From: Polytrichum commune
Lineage: Eukaryota > Streptophyta > Polytrichopsida > Polytrichales > Polytrichaceae
Reading direction: 5' to 3'
Assembly (NCBI GenBank): GCA_950295325.1
Contig: OX485803.1
Location: 5,148,001-5,212,000 of the forward strand
DNA length: 64,000 nucleotides
The translations under genes and the position numbers were made by a program. The notes under the pieces were generated by a model. That model saw nothing but the letters and a program-made list of their open reading frames with translations. It made no database searches and was not told the DNA's origin. Shown here one piece after another: positions 33,992-46,441 of the stretch (position 1 is its first letter; every line of letters starts with the position of its first letter).

Positions 33992-35352
33992 GGGGCGGTT
34001 TACACTATGGACCACGAAGTCGGACCATGGCGTTGTAAGAGCGATGATTGGCTGTTGAACTCGTCCCGGGACCACTTCGGTTTACACTAAAGAAAAAATG
34101 GCAAAGGGACCATGGACGTCGAGGTCCCCAAAATATGTTTTTCAAGGCGAAAAAATGCATTGACATGGTCCAACGGGTTTTGCGGTAAGAGAGGCAAGAG
34201 GGGTGGTCTGGTAGAAAAAACAGGGACCCATGGTAGAGAAATGCCATTATAATATGTATTGCAATGATTTTTTTGGGGGGCTTCATATATAACTCTTCCC
34301 ACTAGGCCAAGCTCACTTTTCAACGTCTATATGATGTAATGAACCTTGAAAAGCAAGTCCACCCTATATGTGCCTAGATCACACCATAGCCCATGAGACA
34401 TATCATTTCTTCCATGCCCTACCCCTTAAACTTGCTCCCACATCTTTCATCAAACAATGTGGGACATCTAGAACTCAAGAATTTGAGTGCAGGTTTGTTT
34501 TTTTGGTCTACCAACTGAAATATTTGAAATTTGGGGGGCTTGTATATACCGTTGGAAAGGCCTTGGAAATACCTTTCCAACGGTATATTACACGCCCCAA
34601 AAATTTAGAAAGTTATAGTTGCAAAACAAAAAAGAAAAATTGGTAGTCGTGTAGCGACTGTAAATCAGGGTGGTCAAAAGAACCGCACTGGGAAAACGAT
34701 TGCGGTTCTTTTTTCGCATAGTTTTCTACTACAATGAAATAGGATATTTAGTGTTTGATACACTAAATACGAACACATACACTAAATATCAATAACCTTA
34801 CGAAAGTATGTAACATTAAATGTAAACTTAAACACTCAGTATCAAGTAAGGTAATATGTGGAAGTTACTTGTTTTAATTAAGTGTTAGTAAGGATATGGA
34901 GAAAAAAAATAACAATGTTTATAGGAGAATTCCATCATATCTTCTAGCAAATCTTCTAACACTAATTATCAAAAGAATTGAAAGTTAGTCTTGAGCAAGG
35001 TACGGTGGTAACAACATTAAATTTAAACAAACACTAAATATCTTATTTAATGTAGTGACAACACAAGGTACATGTCACATGTACAAATCAAATCGCTCAC
35101 TTTTTGTAAAAATTGTTGTGAGAAGATTTGCAAGCCACATCTTCGACGCATTTAACAAGAAGTGAAGACAAGTGAAGCCCAAGAGAAGACAAGAGAATGG
35201 TCATTCTTCTTGGTCCACATTCAGTTTACACCTAGTGAGGGGCCCAAGACTTTCAAAACTAATTTTTTTAAGAAGTCGGACCATGAACTCAGACCATTGA
35301 AAAAGGCCCTCTTCCATTGTTTGACTTCATGGTCCATAGTGTAAACTGCCCC
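33992..35352. mobile_element. Tourist-like MITE family C, 1.36 kb
   Basis: The left end GGGGCGGTTTACACTATGGA and the right end (reverse complement GGGGCAGTTTACACTATGGA) continue as CCA(C/T)GAAGTC. TAA is duplicated on both flanks. Subterminal repeats of GGTTTACACTA and GGACCATGG recur inside. It holds a palindrome with AAATTTGGGGGGCTTG arms (34526-34606), a small AAAAGAACCGCA hairpin (34676-34713) and a nested MITE (34727-35057). No transposase is visible. Confidence 0.85.
34727..35057. mobile_element. ATTTAGTG-type MITE, copy 2, nested
   Basis: The left end ACTACAATGAAATAGG and the right end (reverse complement ACTACATTAAATAAG) both run into ATATTTAGTGTTTG. The interior is the reverse complement of the copy at 1755-2081. 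It sits wholly inside the 33992-35352 element, so it inserted later. Confidence 0.75.
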
Positions 35353-35355
35353 TAA

Positions 35356-37572
35356 GTCTCATGATCTACCATCATTGTACCTTGGAGAATTTTAAAATAT
35401 ATGTTGAATTTGTTTTAATTAAATTGTCTCAATTTGTGTTGTTGTCCATGTCATGTTGCCACCTTGGCTTCATGCCTGTCACCTCCCTCTAGTTTCCTTC
35501 ACCAAACCCACCTTTTGTTTTCGTCTTTCTTTTGTCACGTGTTTGTTTTGGGGAGGACTCTTTGACATGTGTGGCCCTTTTCATTTGGATTTTTTTGTGT
35601 GTGTTTTTGGCAAGAATGGTGGGGAATGGTGGGGCAACAGCCTCACCACCACCCCCATGTTATTCATTGTATAAAGATACAAATTTGATCACGTACATTT
35701 TTCTCATATTTGTATAGTTTACGCAGTGAATGTGATAAGTGGTGTTATATGTTGTTGAATCTCGGCTCGGGCATAAGTTACACGTGGCGTCTACAAAATC
35801 TCATCCATCATGGATGTCTATCACCTTTCAATCCAATGTCAAGAGCTTTTGAAAGGGTGTTATGATGGAAGTAGAGTTGCCATTATTCTATTCAACAATT
35901 TTGTTTCCTCACTTTCAATCAAAGTGTGAATAATTAGTTTGGACCCATGCATCCCCAAACCGTCCACTCAATATGCCGTCATTGACAACTTGTTGTTTTG
36001 GAACAATGACAATGTCAGCGCCCACCTTTCTTTACTATAAATTGTTGACATGTGTAAATGTTTTTAAACTATGATCCATGGTAGATGGAAATGTAGATGT
36101 CAACAAGGTAAGGGTTTAGGGTTTAAGGAATAATCTAGTCAATTAGAAACCAAGCCTTCAACTATCGTTCACAAGGACATATCGATGTTTCTACAACATA
36201 GAGAATAATTTATTGGGATGTAATTTATGAAGAGCTCTAAGGTTTGAACCAATGTTGGACTGGTATAATGATATGAATGTATGGTATCAATATTCAACAT
36301 CAATTAGTGTATCAAAGAACTTACCAATGGTTTTCAAAATTGTAATATCAATCAATATATGGTGGGATCTTAAAGTGTGAGAAATTCAAATACGTGAGTT
36401 AATTTTTGGGTCAACACCAATTTAAACCATATTGATACTAAGACAATTTTGCCTAGGTATGAAGGTTCTCATAGGTATGTAGACCCGAATGGTATTGGAA
36501 AAAAAATCATGAAATACTCATCCCCCGCTACTATAAAAAATTATGAATCTGGCTAAGGATTTGTGGCGCTCAAATAATTCCAGAGCTTGAATGTTCTTCC
36601 TTCATGTTCATCTTATCAATGAAAATGCCAACTCTCTTACAAGCAAGTTAAATGATAAGAGACAAGTCGGCTCTTTGTCTTGTGTGAGATGATAATACAC
36701 GCATGTTGGCAAATTCAAACTTGCTAAAGCTAGCACACTAGATTGTCAACTTGATACTTTTCATTTATTTTGCTATCAATATTAACTTCATCTAATTTTT
36801 TCATCATCATAATTTATTGTTTTGTCATTAGAAAGCAAACATGATACTTCATTCACTAAATTGCACACAATGTAATCAATATTCTTTGTTACTCTTGACT
36901 AATATATAGTACTTCATAATACATACATACATACATAAATAAATAAGGTATCATCAAAGTGTTTAAAATTTCCAAGTATATCATATCCACAAATCTTTCA
37001 TAACATGATTTGTCATAGTCTATTTTTAGAATTAATTGATGGGAGGACCGTAGTGCATGTCATAGGATATGATATATAAGATGAACTTCTAAAATATAAA
37101 TATTTGAGAAATGGGATAAATTTCAATCAACATACAAAGATAAATAAATCAATTAATATATTAACTGAAGCAAAATGTATGAATGGCCATCATAGGTAGG
37201 TGTACTTAGTGAGTATGAAGTTTCAAGTATAACCTACCTTAACTATACAAAATTGGTCATTGTCATTACCAATACACCAAGTTCTGTCAATTAATATGGT
37301 ACAAACTTCTTAAAATAAATTAGTGATAAAGTTATCCCTAAATTTAGGTGATTGGCATGTATGTCTTTTACCTCGTGTCCAAATTTTGGTTTCATTTATG
37401 AAAATTTTTGAGGTCCAAAGCTTAAAGTGTAGGGACCTAAATATGGCATGTCAAAAACCTCGTCAACTTGCCATCCGCACCTCACTCACCATCCAATATT
37501 GTACATTGGTAGCATCACCCATGACCTCAATGGGCATTTCTAGCAACAAATCCATGTCGTTCCCTGTAGGTA
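35356..37572. other. AT-rich gene-free region
   Basis: No coding region, RNA gene or clear repeat is visible. The region is AT-rich, with short CATA and AATA runs near 36920-36950. Confidence 0.5.
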
Positions 37573-38160
37573 GTGCATGACCATGCTAGTTCCCAAAAGA
37601 TGTTGTGTCCCACTGTAGAGTGTCCCAAACCAACGTTTTTTTTTCAACTTTGGAAGTTCTCTAGGTTGAGCTCTCTTGAAAGTTTAAGGTTATGCATATT
37701 TGTGGAAGATTTCATCGACATTTGGAAAACAAATTGCCTTTTTTTACATGGATTACGGTTGTGGACTTTGATGACAATTCTTGGATGGGCACATATGAAC
37801 CTTATGGCAGGACACCGGTGTCCCACCATAAGGTTCATATGATGAAAATCATGCAAGAGTTAGAGGAATACATTTTGATAGTGTACACTATGATGATGGT
37901 TCCATGCAATACTCAAAACTTGTTCAATCCAAACAAGTTGGAAGAAGGTGGCCAAACAATTATCAAGCACAACATGAGAGTTACAAACATATTTAGCCAG
38001 ATGCACATAATGTTTGTGTTGGTTAAGGTTTTGATAAATTTTGGGGTTCACAAATTTGATGAACATGCTTATTTTGTGTACCTTACAATTCGAGACAATA
38101 TATGTAACATGGATCTTGAGAGGGTTATGAGTCACATGCCCGTGAAGTTGACATCTTAGT
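37573..38160 (+). other. Open frames upstream of transposase remnant
   Basis: Overlapping frames at 37573-37842 and 37692-38159 show no domain I can name. They lie just before, and on the same strand as, the HARBI1-like fragment, and may be its decayed N-terminal part. A 50-bp palindrome (37792-37841) makes both strands read similarly here. Confidence 0.25.
37792..37841. repeat. Fifty-base near-perfect palindrome
   Basis: The arms CATATGAACCTTATGG and CCATAAGGTTCATATG surround a centre that is itself palindromic (GGACACCGGTGTCC). Only one or two bases break the symmetry. Confidence 0.85.
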
Positions 38161-38349
38161 AACATTTGCTCAATTTTTATCACATATTTGAAGCACGAAA
38201 GTTTAATTAGCTATGATTAATTTCAATGAAATGTCGCAAACTCAACTTTGTGTGACGATGTGATTTTCATCTTTTTGTGCGTTGCTGATGCACTTGCTCA
38301 TGAGTGATCTTGGCTTGATGAGGTTGAGTGGCATTGCTTGTCTTATTTG

Positions 38350-38887
38350 AATCCTTATAATCCAATTTGCATCAAAGTTATTGATGATATACTTGTCAAG
38401 ATTCGGAAGCCATAGGATGATCCCAACCACACAAAATGGTTTAGTGGTTGGAAGAAGGTATCTTGCATGATCAATAAGGTTATTTTTGGTTCACACAAAG
38501 GTTTCTTTATTTTCTTGGATTTGGGGTTTCCCAGGTTTTTCCTATGATATTACAATCATCCACCACTCCAACTTCTATAGGCATTAGTGTGCACACTTCA
38601 CTGATGATGATGGATACTTTAATTATTTGCTTGAAAGTCATGACTACATTGGCAAGAATATGTTCATAACATGGAGATTTGGCAATGTGGAGAGGCCACA
38701 TGATATGGACGAGGGAGCACTAACTCCATATAACAAGATGCGCGTGGGCTACCGCATGAGAGTATATCGAACTATTGGTGGGTTGAAGTACAAATTTTGT
38801 GGAGTCATGAAGTGGTTTGATGCCACCAAACCCAAATACAACCGTTTATTTCATGCTAGGAGCATATTGACAAACTTCATACAATGA
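38350..38887 (+). pseudogene. Decayed PIF/Harbinger (HARBI1-like) transposase
   Basis: The translation reads VIDDILVKIRKP, a stop, then HTKWFSGWKKVSCMINKVIF, then GFFIFLDLGFP. This matches the DDE_Tnp_4 order: first Asp in IDG, then a WFNGRKK-like block, then D-x-GYPGSfHD. After a frameshift, SYDITII carries the second Asp and leads to YIGKNMFITWRFG. The frame then passes YNKMRVGYRMRVYRTIGGLK and ends with KWFDATKPKYNRLFHARSIL. The acidic residue expected in the RVxVEWGIGGLK block is replaced (VYRTIGGLK). Stops and frameshifts make it inactive. It is the kind of enzyme that would mobilise the Tourist-like MITEs here, though no matching termini flank it. Confidence 0.7.
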
Positions 38888-39012
38888 ATTTCACCCATGA
38901 TGTTGTAGGTGAACAATATGAGTGCACACAAACTTATGGTTGAGATGGAGACTAGTGATAAGAATGGATATTGTTAAAATGTTTGTTTTATTGAAACCCA
39001 AGAGTACGGTCA

Positions 39013-40560
39013 TCACATTGCACCCATACACAAAATTGCTACACCAATTGCAATTACTTCATTCCCAACAACCTTACCACCTTGTTCTTTCCCTTCTTTC
39101 CTCTCTTCCAAGATTGCTCCCATCTTTATCACTTGCTTAATGTTTGAAATCTCAACACTTGTTGTTTTCGCATGACTAATTCTATGTTTAGTTGCTAAAA
39201 GATTGTCTCTAGCCTCACTAGACCTTTCCAAAATCCTTGTCATAGCCACCATGATCTTTGCTTGAGCCGTCAAACATTCACCTTTTGTCAAAGGTTTAGA
39301 ATCACCTCACACATTCTTTGAATTAACACTCTTTGTTTTATAGTAATATTGTGGGTACTCACAACCGTGACTAGTGTGGCTACTGTCATTTCCACTTAAA
39401 TGCAAGAAGAAGTTGCCATTTCTCCTTCTTTGTTCCAACATCCATAGTATGTTGCCTCTCCTTTAAGACATTCATGCTTACGTGTCCGTTTATTTGCTTC
39501 AATTGTCCCAAAACTTCATTGTTTTGCAAGCAAACACTTCAGCCTCTGTCCGGTTTTGACATTCCAATCTTCATTTCCTTTCAAAAATATTCAATGGTGT
39601 TTTCAAAGTGTCATTCTACAGAGTGTTGTCAAGATAAGCTTGGATATAGACATGGCATATGCTTTCTTCCATACCGCATATGGTATGAATTGGGTGACTT
39701 TCTTCTTTCTCCCATTCAAATATTGCTTGAGGTTTATGTTGCAAGTGTTCACTAACATTATAAGTTGTTGGGGACTCAATTATTGCCCTCAAATTCTTAA
39801 CCACATATGCCAAAGTGTGTGGGGTGGTATCAACTCTGATTGGAGTTGAAGTGGTTGCCCTCATTGTTGTCAGCCTTGGAGGTGCAACCATCTTGAATTG
39901 CAACATTGCAATTGGGTGGCAATGTTCTAATGAGGCAATCATCTTCAACCAAATCAATTGTTTGGTTTCTTAAATCCCTAGCTGCTTGTGCCTCCTCTTG
40001 CTCCAACATCAAGTTGTCCAAGATGGCCATGTCCTCATAAGTGAATTTTGCATTAGAGTGTAGAGGTAGACCATGCATCAAGTTCTCGAATAGAATATTC
40101 TCATACAATAGTTATAATTAACCCTTCCATTCCATGTGTGGTCAACAAATTTAGAACAAGGAGAAACAAACCATTCACATCAACCCGAAATGCAATCCCA
40201 CAATCTTATCCACTATACACCACTATGCTTTCCATTACAATCTTTGTAGGCCATGTTGGACCTACATATTTCTCACTCGGATTGAGCTTGTATGCTAGCT
40301 TGAGTTGTTGTGTAATGTAAAAATCATACAAATCCTCATACTTTCTCATGAAGTAGTCTCTCTAATTTTCATGTTTGATTGCCAAATGGAGGGCCTTGAA
40401 GCACTCCCATATAGCATTAATTTTTCAGGCCAACTCTTTCCTTACTAGCTTGCAACAAGGAAAATCAAAATATTGATGTTTAAGTTATTTCTTGTTGGCT
40501 GATTCAATCATTCACTCCATGATTTCTATCCCCATAAATGGGTAGTTTCCATCTTAAACA
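39013..40560 (-). pseudogene. Possible accessory (ORF2-like) protein of a Harbinger element, decayed
   Basis: On the - strand, several frames read as broken protein: AIWECFKALHLAIKHEN and DYFMRKYEDLYDFYITQQLK (about 40270-40430), AILDNLMLEQEEAQAARDLR (about 40000), and MVAMTRILERSSEARDNLLA (about 39200). Alternating helix-like, charged segments in the opposite orientation to the transposase fit the Myb/trihelix-type second gene of PIF/Harbinger elements. I assign this only from context; no trihelix Trp pattern is certain. Confidence 0.3.
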
Positions 40561-42007
40561 ACATAAGCACCATGTAACTCCTCAAATGTTGGCAACATTT
40601 GGCCAAATCACTAGATGTACCCATTCTCCAATATTGTATGAGCAATGGTAAAGTTTGTTTTGTACATGCACTAAATGAATAACAATGCAAAATTTTGGAG
40701 GTATGCATAGCCTATTTAAACTCTTGCTCAAGCTATACAACTAGGTTTTGCCGCTCAACCTCTTTAAAACTCCTACTACGCTCTACAATAAGGCATCACC
40801 TTTCAATTGATACATACAAGTCCACTTTGAGTGGGAAGTATATATCTCTCTCCTCTTGAGCAATGGAGTCCAAGTTGTTAGAATTCACCTCCTTCCCTAA
40901 GTTGGACGAACTCCTTCGTGCTTAAGTTGAGAAAGGGCACAACCAATAAGTGCAAAGACATGCAAAGAAAACAAACAATTGGTTTATTGAAAAGCTCAAG
41001 ACACCTATTCTACTTGGAGAACACCTTATTTTCAAAACCGCCCCTTATGTTTACAACCTCTAAAACCTCTCAAACAGTGTAAAAACACAAAATGATGCGA
41101 AAGAAGGTATGAATGAGATAAGTCATCCCTATTTGCAATTAAGACCGTGAAGATTGCACATAAGTGACACATCATTGGATCCAACCCTAAGCAAAGGGTC
41201 ACATTCAAGCATAAGACGTGGGAAAATATGGGCCATCACCAAGTCGTTGGGAAGTGCATGGATGTATGCAACATATGGGTCCTCAATGGTGTGCTTTGTG
41301 TCAAGTTCATGATTGGGCAAAACAAAGTTCTGGTCGACAATTTTCTATCCTACCAAAAATGTATCAAGATATCAACCATGTGTCAACCATAATGCCCAAG
41401 CATTCCATTATGCATGTGAGTCTATACATGCAATCTAAACAAAATTATGTGCCATTTCATATAGTCATCTTAGAACTACCAATGGATTTGGTATTGATTT
41501 CTTTAATCAAAAGCTTCACGTAGAGCTCCATACATGGAAATAATTGGTCATGCCTAAGCACCTAACTCTAGGCTACACCTATATGCCCTAAACCCAATAC
41601 CTTAAAGTAGGGAGCCCTAATAGGAACGATGGTCTTGTTGTCTCCAATAGTTACAAAAGGCAAACAAGACATAATGTATGTTAGACAAGAGCCCAAGAGT
41701 TGTAGACTTGTACTTCCCAATCAAGTGCAAAGACGAAAGATCCATGCCAATCAAACTTCAAGATGAAAATCAACAAAGTTTGGGATTCTTTTAAGTATGT
41801 GTACCCACCATGTATTGGTTAGTGGGTACCAAAAACACAATCATAGACACCTTAAAGCCTCAAAACGATGTAATATTCCTTTACTCATACCAACATAACC
41901 AAATCACCTTGGTCCAACACTTTGGAAGAAAACTAGCCTCAAAATATTCCATGAAAACAAACATATATCGAAGCAACAAATGATGGACCAAAACGACAAA
42001 ACATTTC

Positions 42008-42280
42008 TAGTCCTTCAAGGTTTATCCAAATAACCTTGCAGAATTTGTAGGTCGTATGGAGATTTGCTAGCCCTTCAAGGCTCCATCTAGAATTTGCAAA
42101 ATTGGATGAAGAATTGGCCAACCCTTCGGGATTCTAACTAATATTTGTGAAACTGGAACAATATTTTGCTAGGCCTTTTGGGGCTCTAACTAGAATATGA
42201 AAATTTGGATCAATAATTGGCCAACCATTTGGACTTTAATTGAAATTTGGGAAATCCAATCATTATTTTGCTAAGCTAGA
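42008..42280. repeat. About five copies of a 51-bp tandem repeat
   Basis: The motif CTAGCCCTTCAAGG and its variants recur at 42008, 42067, 42118, 42169, 42220 and 42270. The units are joined by A/T-rich GAATTTG(C/T)AAAATTGGAT-like sequence. Neighbouring units differ by about a quarter of bases, and alternate units look more alike, so the higher-order unit may be about 102 bp. Confidence 0.7.
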
Positions 42281-42648
42281 CGTCCAACAATCTTACCTTA
42301 GGGTGTAGTAATTGCCAAAGCTACCACAAATCCTATGATTGCCAAAGCTCCACAACATGTTCCAAAAACTTCCTCCCATGCTACAACCAAACATCAAGCA
42401 TGGTGCTCAACCAATTTAGTGCACAAACCTCATTTCCTTGTTGCATGCTCTGTTGGTTGTTGTTGGTCAACATTATGCACCTTTTGTCACATGTGCATTT
42501 GATCCACATCTCCAATTAAAGCTCAATCCAGTCTGGTGCACAAGCCTCTTCCTACTATAGCTAAACCGCAAGTTGTGTCCATGATTATGATTTAAATTCA
42601 AGCCGATTGAGTGCACATGCCTCCTCCAGTGTTGTATGCTTTGTCGCA

Positions 42649-42748
42649 TGTCATAGATCTACATCAAGCACGCTATGTCATTGTCATAGGTCTACATTGA
42701 GCACATTTTGTTGTTGTCATAAATCCACATCAAGCACACTCTATCGCA
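42649..42748. repeat. Three copies of a 33-bp tandem repeat
   Basis: The units start TGTCATAGATCTACATCAAG, TGTCATAGGTCTACATTGAG and TGTCATAAATCCACATCAAG. Because 33 is a multiple of three, the frame stays open and gives a repeated CHRSTSST-like peptide. There is no sign that it is expressed. Confidence 0.75.
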
Positions 42749-45700
42749 TGATGCTTGTTGCAACACCGTTTATGTGGGGGCATCAAATCCCAATGAGTTC
42801 TTAAAAAAAATGTTGTGGGAGGTTCGGAGCTTTGGTATGACTATGAGTCTCCTTACATTGCTAATCAAAAACAAAACAAAAAAAAAGTGAGGGTTTTGAG
42901 GAATGTTATGCTTTTGGCACGTGTAATATTGATAATAAATTGTTATAATTTAATGAAAAATTAAACACTAGGATAGAAGGATAATGGGTGCTTTCCAAAG
43001 GCCTAGAAATGCAATCAATATGTTAGAAATCCAATACCTAGTTGTGTTGGTTGTAAGAGAAGTAAATTGAGTCTCACATATCTATAAGATCCATTGTCTA
43101 ATTAGAAGTTGTTGAGTGGAGGTGCAATGGCAAAAAAAAAGCTAGAATGAAGGGCAATGAAAAGGATTAAGTTACTCAACCCTAAACATTTAGAAGCAAT
43201 TCATAGTAAATGTCTATTCTCTCTTTACATTGGAAGATATAAAATGTTCACTAAAATTTTGAAATGTTTTGTGTGGATGTCAAGAAATGTGACTTTTCAT
43301 GACAACAAGCTATCACTATCCACCAAAAAGTCAAACCACGATGCATAATCACATTCCAAAACCTTAAAATAATGTACACATGGGAGGCCCAAATCGGCCT
43401 CTAGAAATGTGTTAGGTGTCACTATTGTTTAGGTTTTTGCTATTGCTTGACTCAAAAAACAAAACAAAACATGGTACTAGGTCTTAGGGAAGACTAATAT
43501 AATATCTATAAGGATTAATTGTCATAGTGGGATAGGAAAACTAAACCAATATATTACTTTTTACTCTCAATTCCCTCTAAACAAGGTTAATCATGCGCTC
43601 CTTTCTCTCTTAGGAAAGTTCATTTGTGCTTCTTATAGTCATGTGTGATTTTGTCATATATGTAGACTCCTATGTTTTATTCGTATGTTTGTACGCCAGG
43701 CATGACACTCAATAGCTATTGACAATAGTCTTGTAACTTGGTAATGCTTTTTTTTTGGTTCTTTTTAGGAGGTCTGTTCAAGCCTTTCGTCAAGAGTCTT
43801 TGCATTAGTCCATTCATTGATTACTTCATTTTCAATTACAATCTAACATTCACTTACAATTTCATTTCCATGAGAAGACCAAAGCCAACACCTACAAGGT
43901 GAGAAAACTACCAAAATACTTCCATACAAGTACATCAACAAGATCATAATCAATTGAGGTGGTATGCATAGGCTAAGGCAAGGCTATCTAGTCAGCCACA
44001 AAGATCAATGAGTTGCATACATCATATGACAATAAGTAGTCACAACTCCAACAACTTAATTTAGCCTAACAACCTTTCTAAGACTTGCTTTGCTCTCTTA
44101 GTTACATTCATATGGTTATAGCTTATTTTTTCTATCTACCCTCCTCACTTATAATCCGATCTCTAAGGTAGTTCACTTGAATTATGCAACACTCCATTCA
44201 CTAAGCCTCTCAATATCAAATTGTTTATCTCAACCTTTGATTCACATTATGCATGCATCCTCGTTGTCAATTCCTCATCTCTCTTGCATTTATTTATTAT
44301 GTTCTTAGCGCTGTCAATTCATTGGACTCACAATTCAATTAACTTTGCTCCCTATCACATGCTACACACATTCGAGATAATCAAGTGCACACAATAACAC
44401 ACAACTCCAAAGTGATTGATTTATTGGCTATATTATATAAACAATTTTAGCATTGTCCCTTATCACAAGAATTATGAATGTCTAGCGATAATCCACTCCA
44501 CAGTCCTCTCACAAACATAGTCTCTTTCAATCAACACTTACTCAAAGCTATAGCCTTCCTTGTTGCTTCAGTAGTTTCAAAATCACAGCCTATTGCCCTC
44601 ATTTTTTTTCGCACTAACTTGCACTCTCCAATCTCTTAAGGCTACCTTTGCATGTTGCCATGCCTTCTTGTAGCCATGCTCAGTGGCTAATGTCTTGAGT
44701 AGTCATAACCCTCCTTACCTAGCATACTCCTATTCTAATCAAATAGCCATTTTCACATTCCATCACTATTGTACTCAATGCTAAGGCTTAGTGATGAAAA
44801 GAACAAACTACGGCCAAAAATTTCAAATTATAATTACCCAAGGGGATCATATCATATGTCACTTTTTCTTATTGCTCTTTGTATTTCATCAAACTTTTAG
44901 ACTCTCTTAAAAGGAGCATGAATTGATGAATCTTAAACTCCCAAATTGTGGGAATTTGATGCTTGAATTTGACAAGTTTTCTTGCTAAGCTCAAAAAACT
45001 AAGAGTTTGACCAATCTTCTAGCCCTCAATAGTTGGAGAAAAATTTAAAGTGCTTTATGTTTTAAATCATTATTATTTGTAGTATTGTATTGTTTGCTCT
45101 CCTCCAATCTACATCTTCCATGATATATGTTAAGAGATAGCAATTATGTTAAGAAAGTTTGATACTTCATTTTGATAAGTTTTTATTCAAAACCCATACT
45201 ACTGAGAAATTCAATCTACATGAGGATTCAGGTAGGCCACTTTTCAAGTTACAAAGAGTATATGCCTTTCGATATTGTCTAGTTTTACAAGGAATGTACT
45301 CTTTGTTTCTCCTACGTACATTTCTTTCTACTTTCTTCCTTTTTCTTCCTTCCTTAAAACTAGTCTCCTATAGTTGTACCTAGCACACATTGCAAGTGAT
45401 TTCATAGAATGAAACGAATCCTTCGACCAACAATGTTGAAATTGAAAAATATTACTAACTATCCACACACCGAAAGGGTCCTAGGTTCTACTGAAACTCT
45501 AGTATTTTTAGCTATCCACCCAATATCCTTACTTGTAAAGGACCACATGGATACCCTTCCACATGGCTTCCTCCTTGCATGTCTCCACATCATGTGAAGA
45601 AAATCATTTAATGTCCCCACCAAAGACAAACATCCGCTTTATATCCTCATCCATTAGGTACCACATTACCTCATGAGACTCATCCTCCTCTCTTCTCTCG

Positions 45701-45941
45701 CTTGTTATCTAAGTTGGTCCATAAGTCATAAATAATGCATGAGGGTGGGAGCCATTATTCATACACTAACCTATTCCGAAGATGTTATCAAGCATAAAGT
45801 CCTAGATCAGATTTCAACCATCGGATGTGTGCCAGGATCTACCATTCATATGCCGTTATGTTTGAAGTCATGTTGTGAATGATGCTATATAAGGTGCTCT
45901 TACCAAAGGGAAATCCGAGCCGAGGCTTTATGTATAACTTA

Positions 45942-46441
45942 GGGCCACTTCACACACGGGACTGAGAGCCTGTGACCATTAACACTTCAAGCACTCTCAT
46001 TGGTGGAAAAGGTGGAGCCGCTCCAAGTTCGCTTCACACTACGCTTGAGGGACCAATGGAGTACGTGAATGCAAGATGGATGTAACGTCTACATGGATTC
46101 CTACATGGCATCCAATGGATCATGTTTCATGGTCACTTCGATTATTCTTAAAAACCATCTCTTGGAGGTAGGCCTCACACAAACCCGGGAGACCATGGCA
46201 CTTTGAATGCTCACAATCATTGATTTATTCTATTTTATCATGCGTGAGAACCCACATGAATAGAAATTCATTGGAATAGCATTTGGTTGATGGTCCGGCC
46301 ACATATGACTTCACACTACACTGAGGGTCCGTGACCACACGACATGATTTTGGAGGTGTGTTGGGACGGCCTTTGGACACTTTCTTTTGGGCTCTCACCA
46401 ATTTCGTGGTCACGGCTCGTGGCTCGTGTGTGAAGTGGCCC
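45942..46441. mobile_element. Tourist-like MITE family A, copy 4
   Basis: The termini are GGGCCACTTCACACAC and GTGTGTGAAGTGGCCC, with TTA duplicated on both flanks. The body aligns with the 4353 copy and with the reversed 6367 copy. It ends 315 bp before the oxygenase start codon, so it lies in that gene's promoter or leader. Confidence 0.88.

Larger units (their letters stand above)
40561..45941. other. Gene-free region with short tandem repeats
   Basis: No supported gene is visible on either strand. It holds two short tandem arrays (42008-42280 and 42649-42748) and AT-rich unique DNA. The open frames are short and without domains. A poly-A-rich stretch lies near 42865-42885. Confidence 0.45.

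Noticed and set aside
37573-37856. Similar open frames on both strands (HMNLMAGHRCP-like)
   Set aside because: The shared peptide comes from the 50-bp palindrome, not from two genes.
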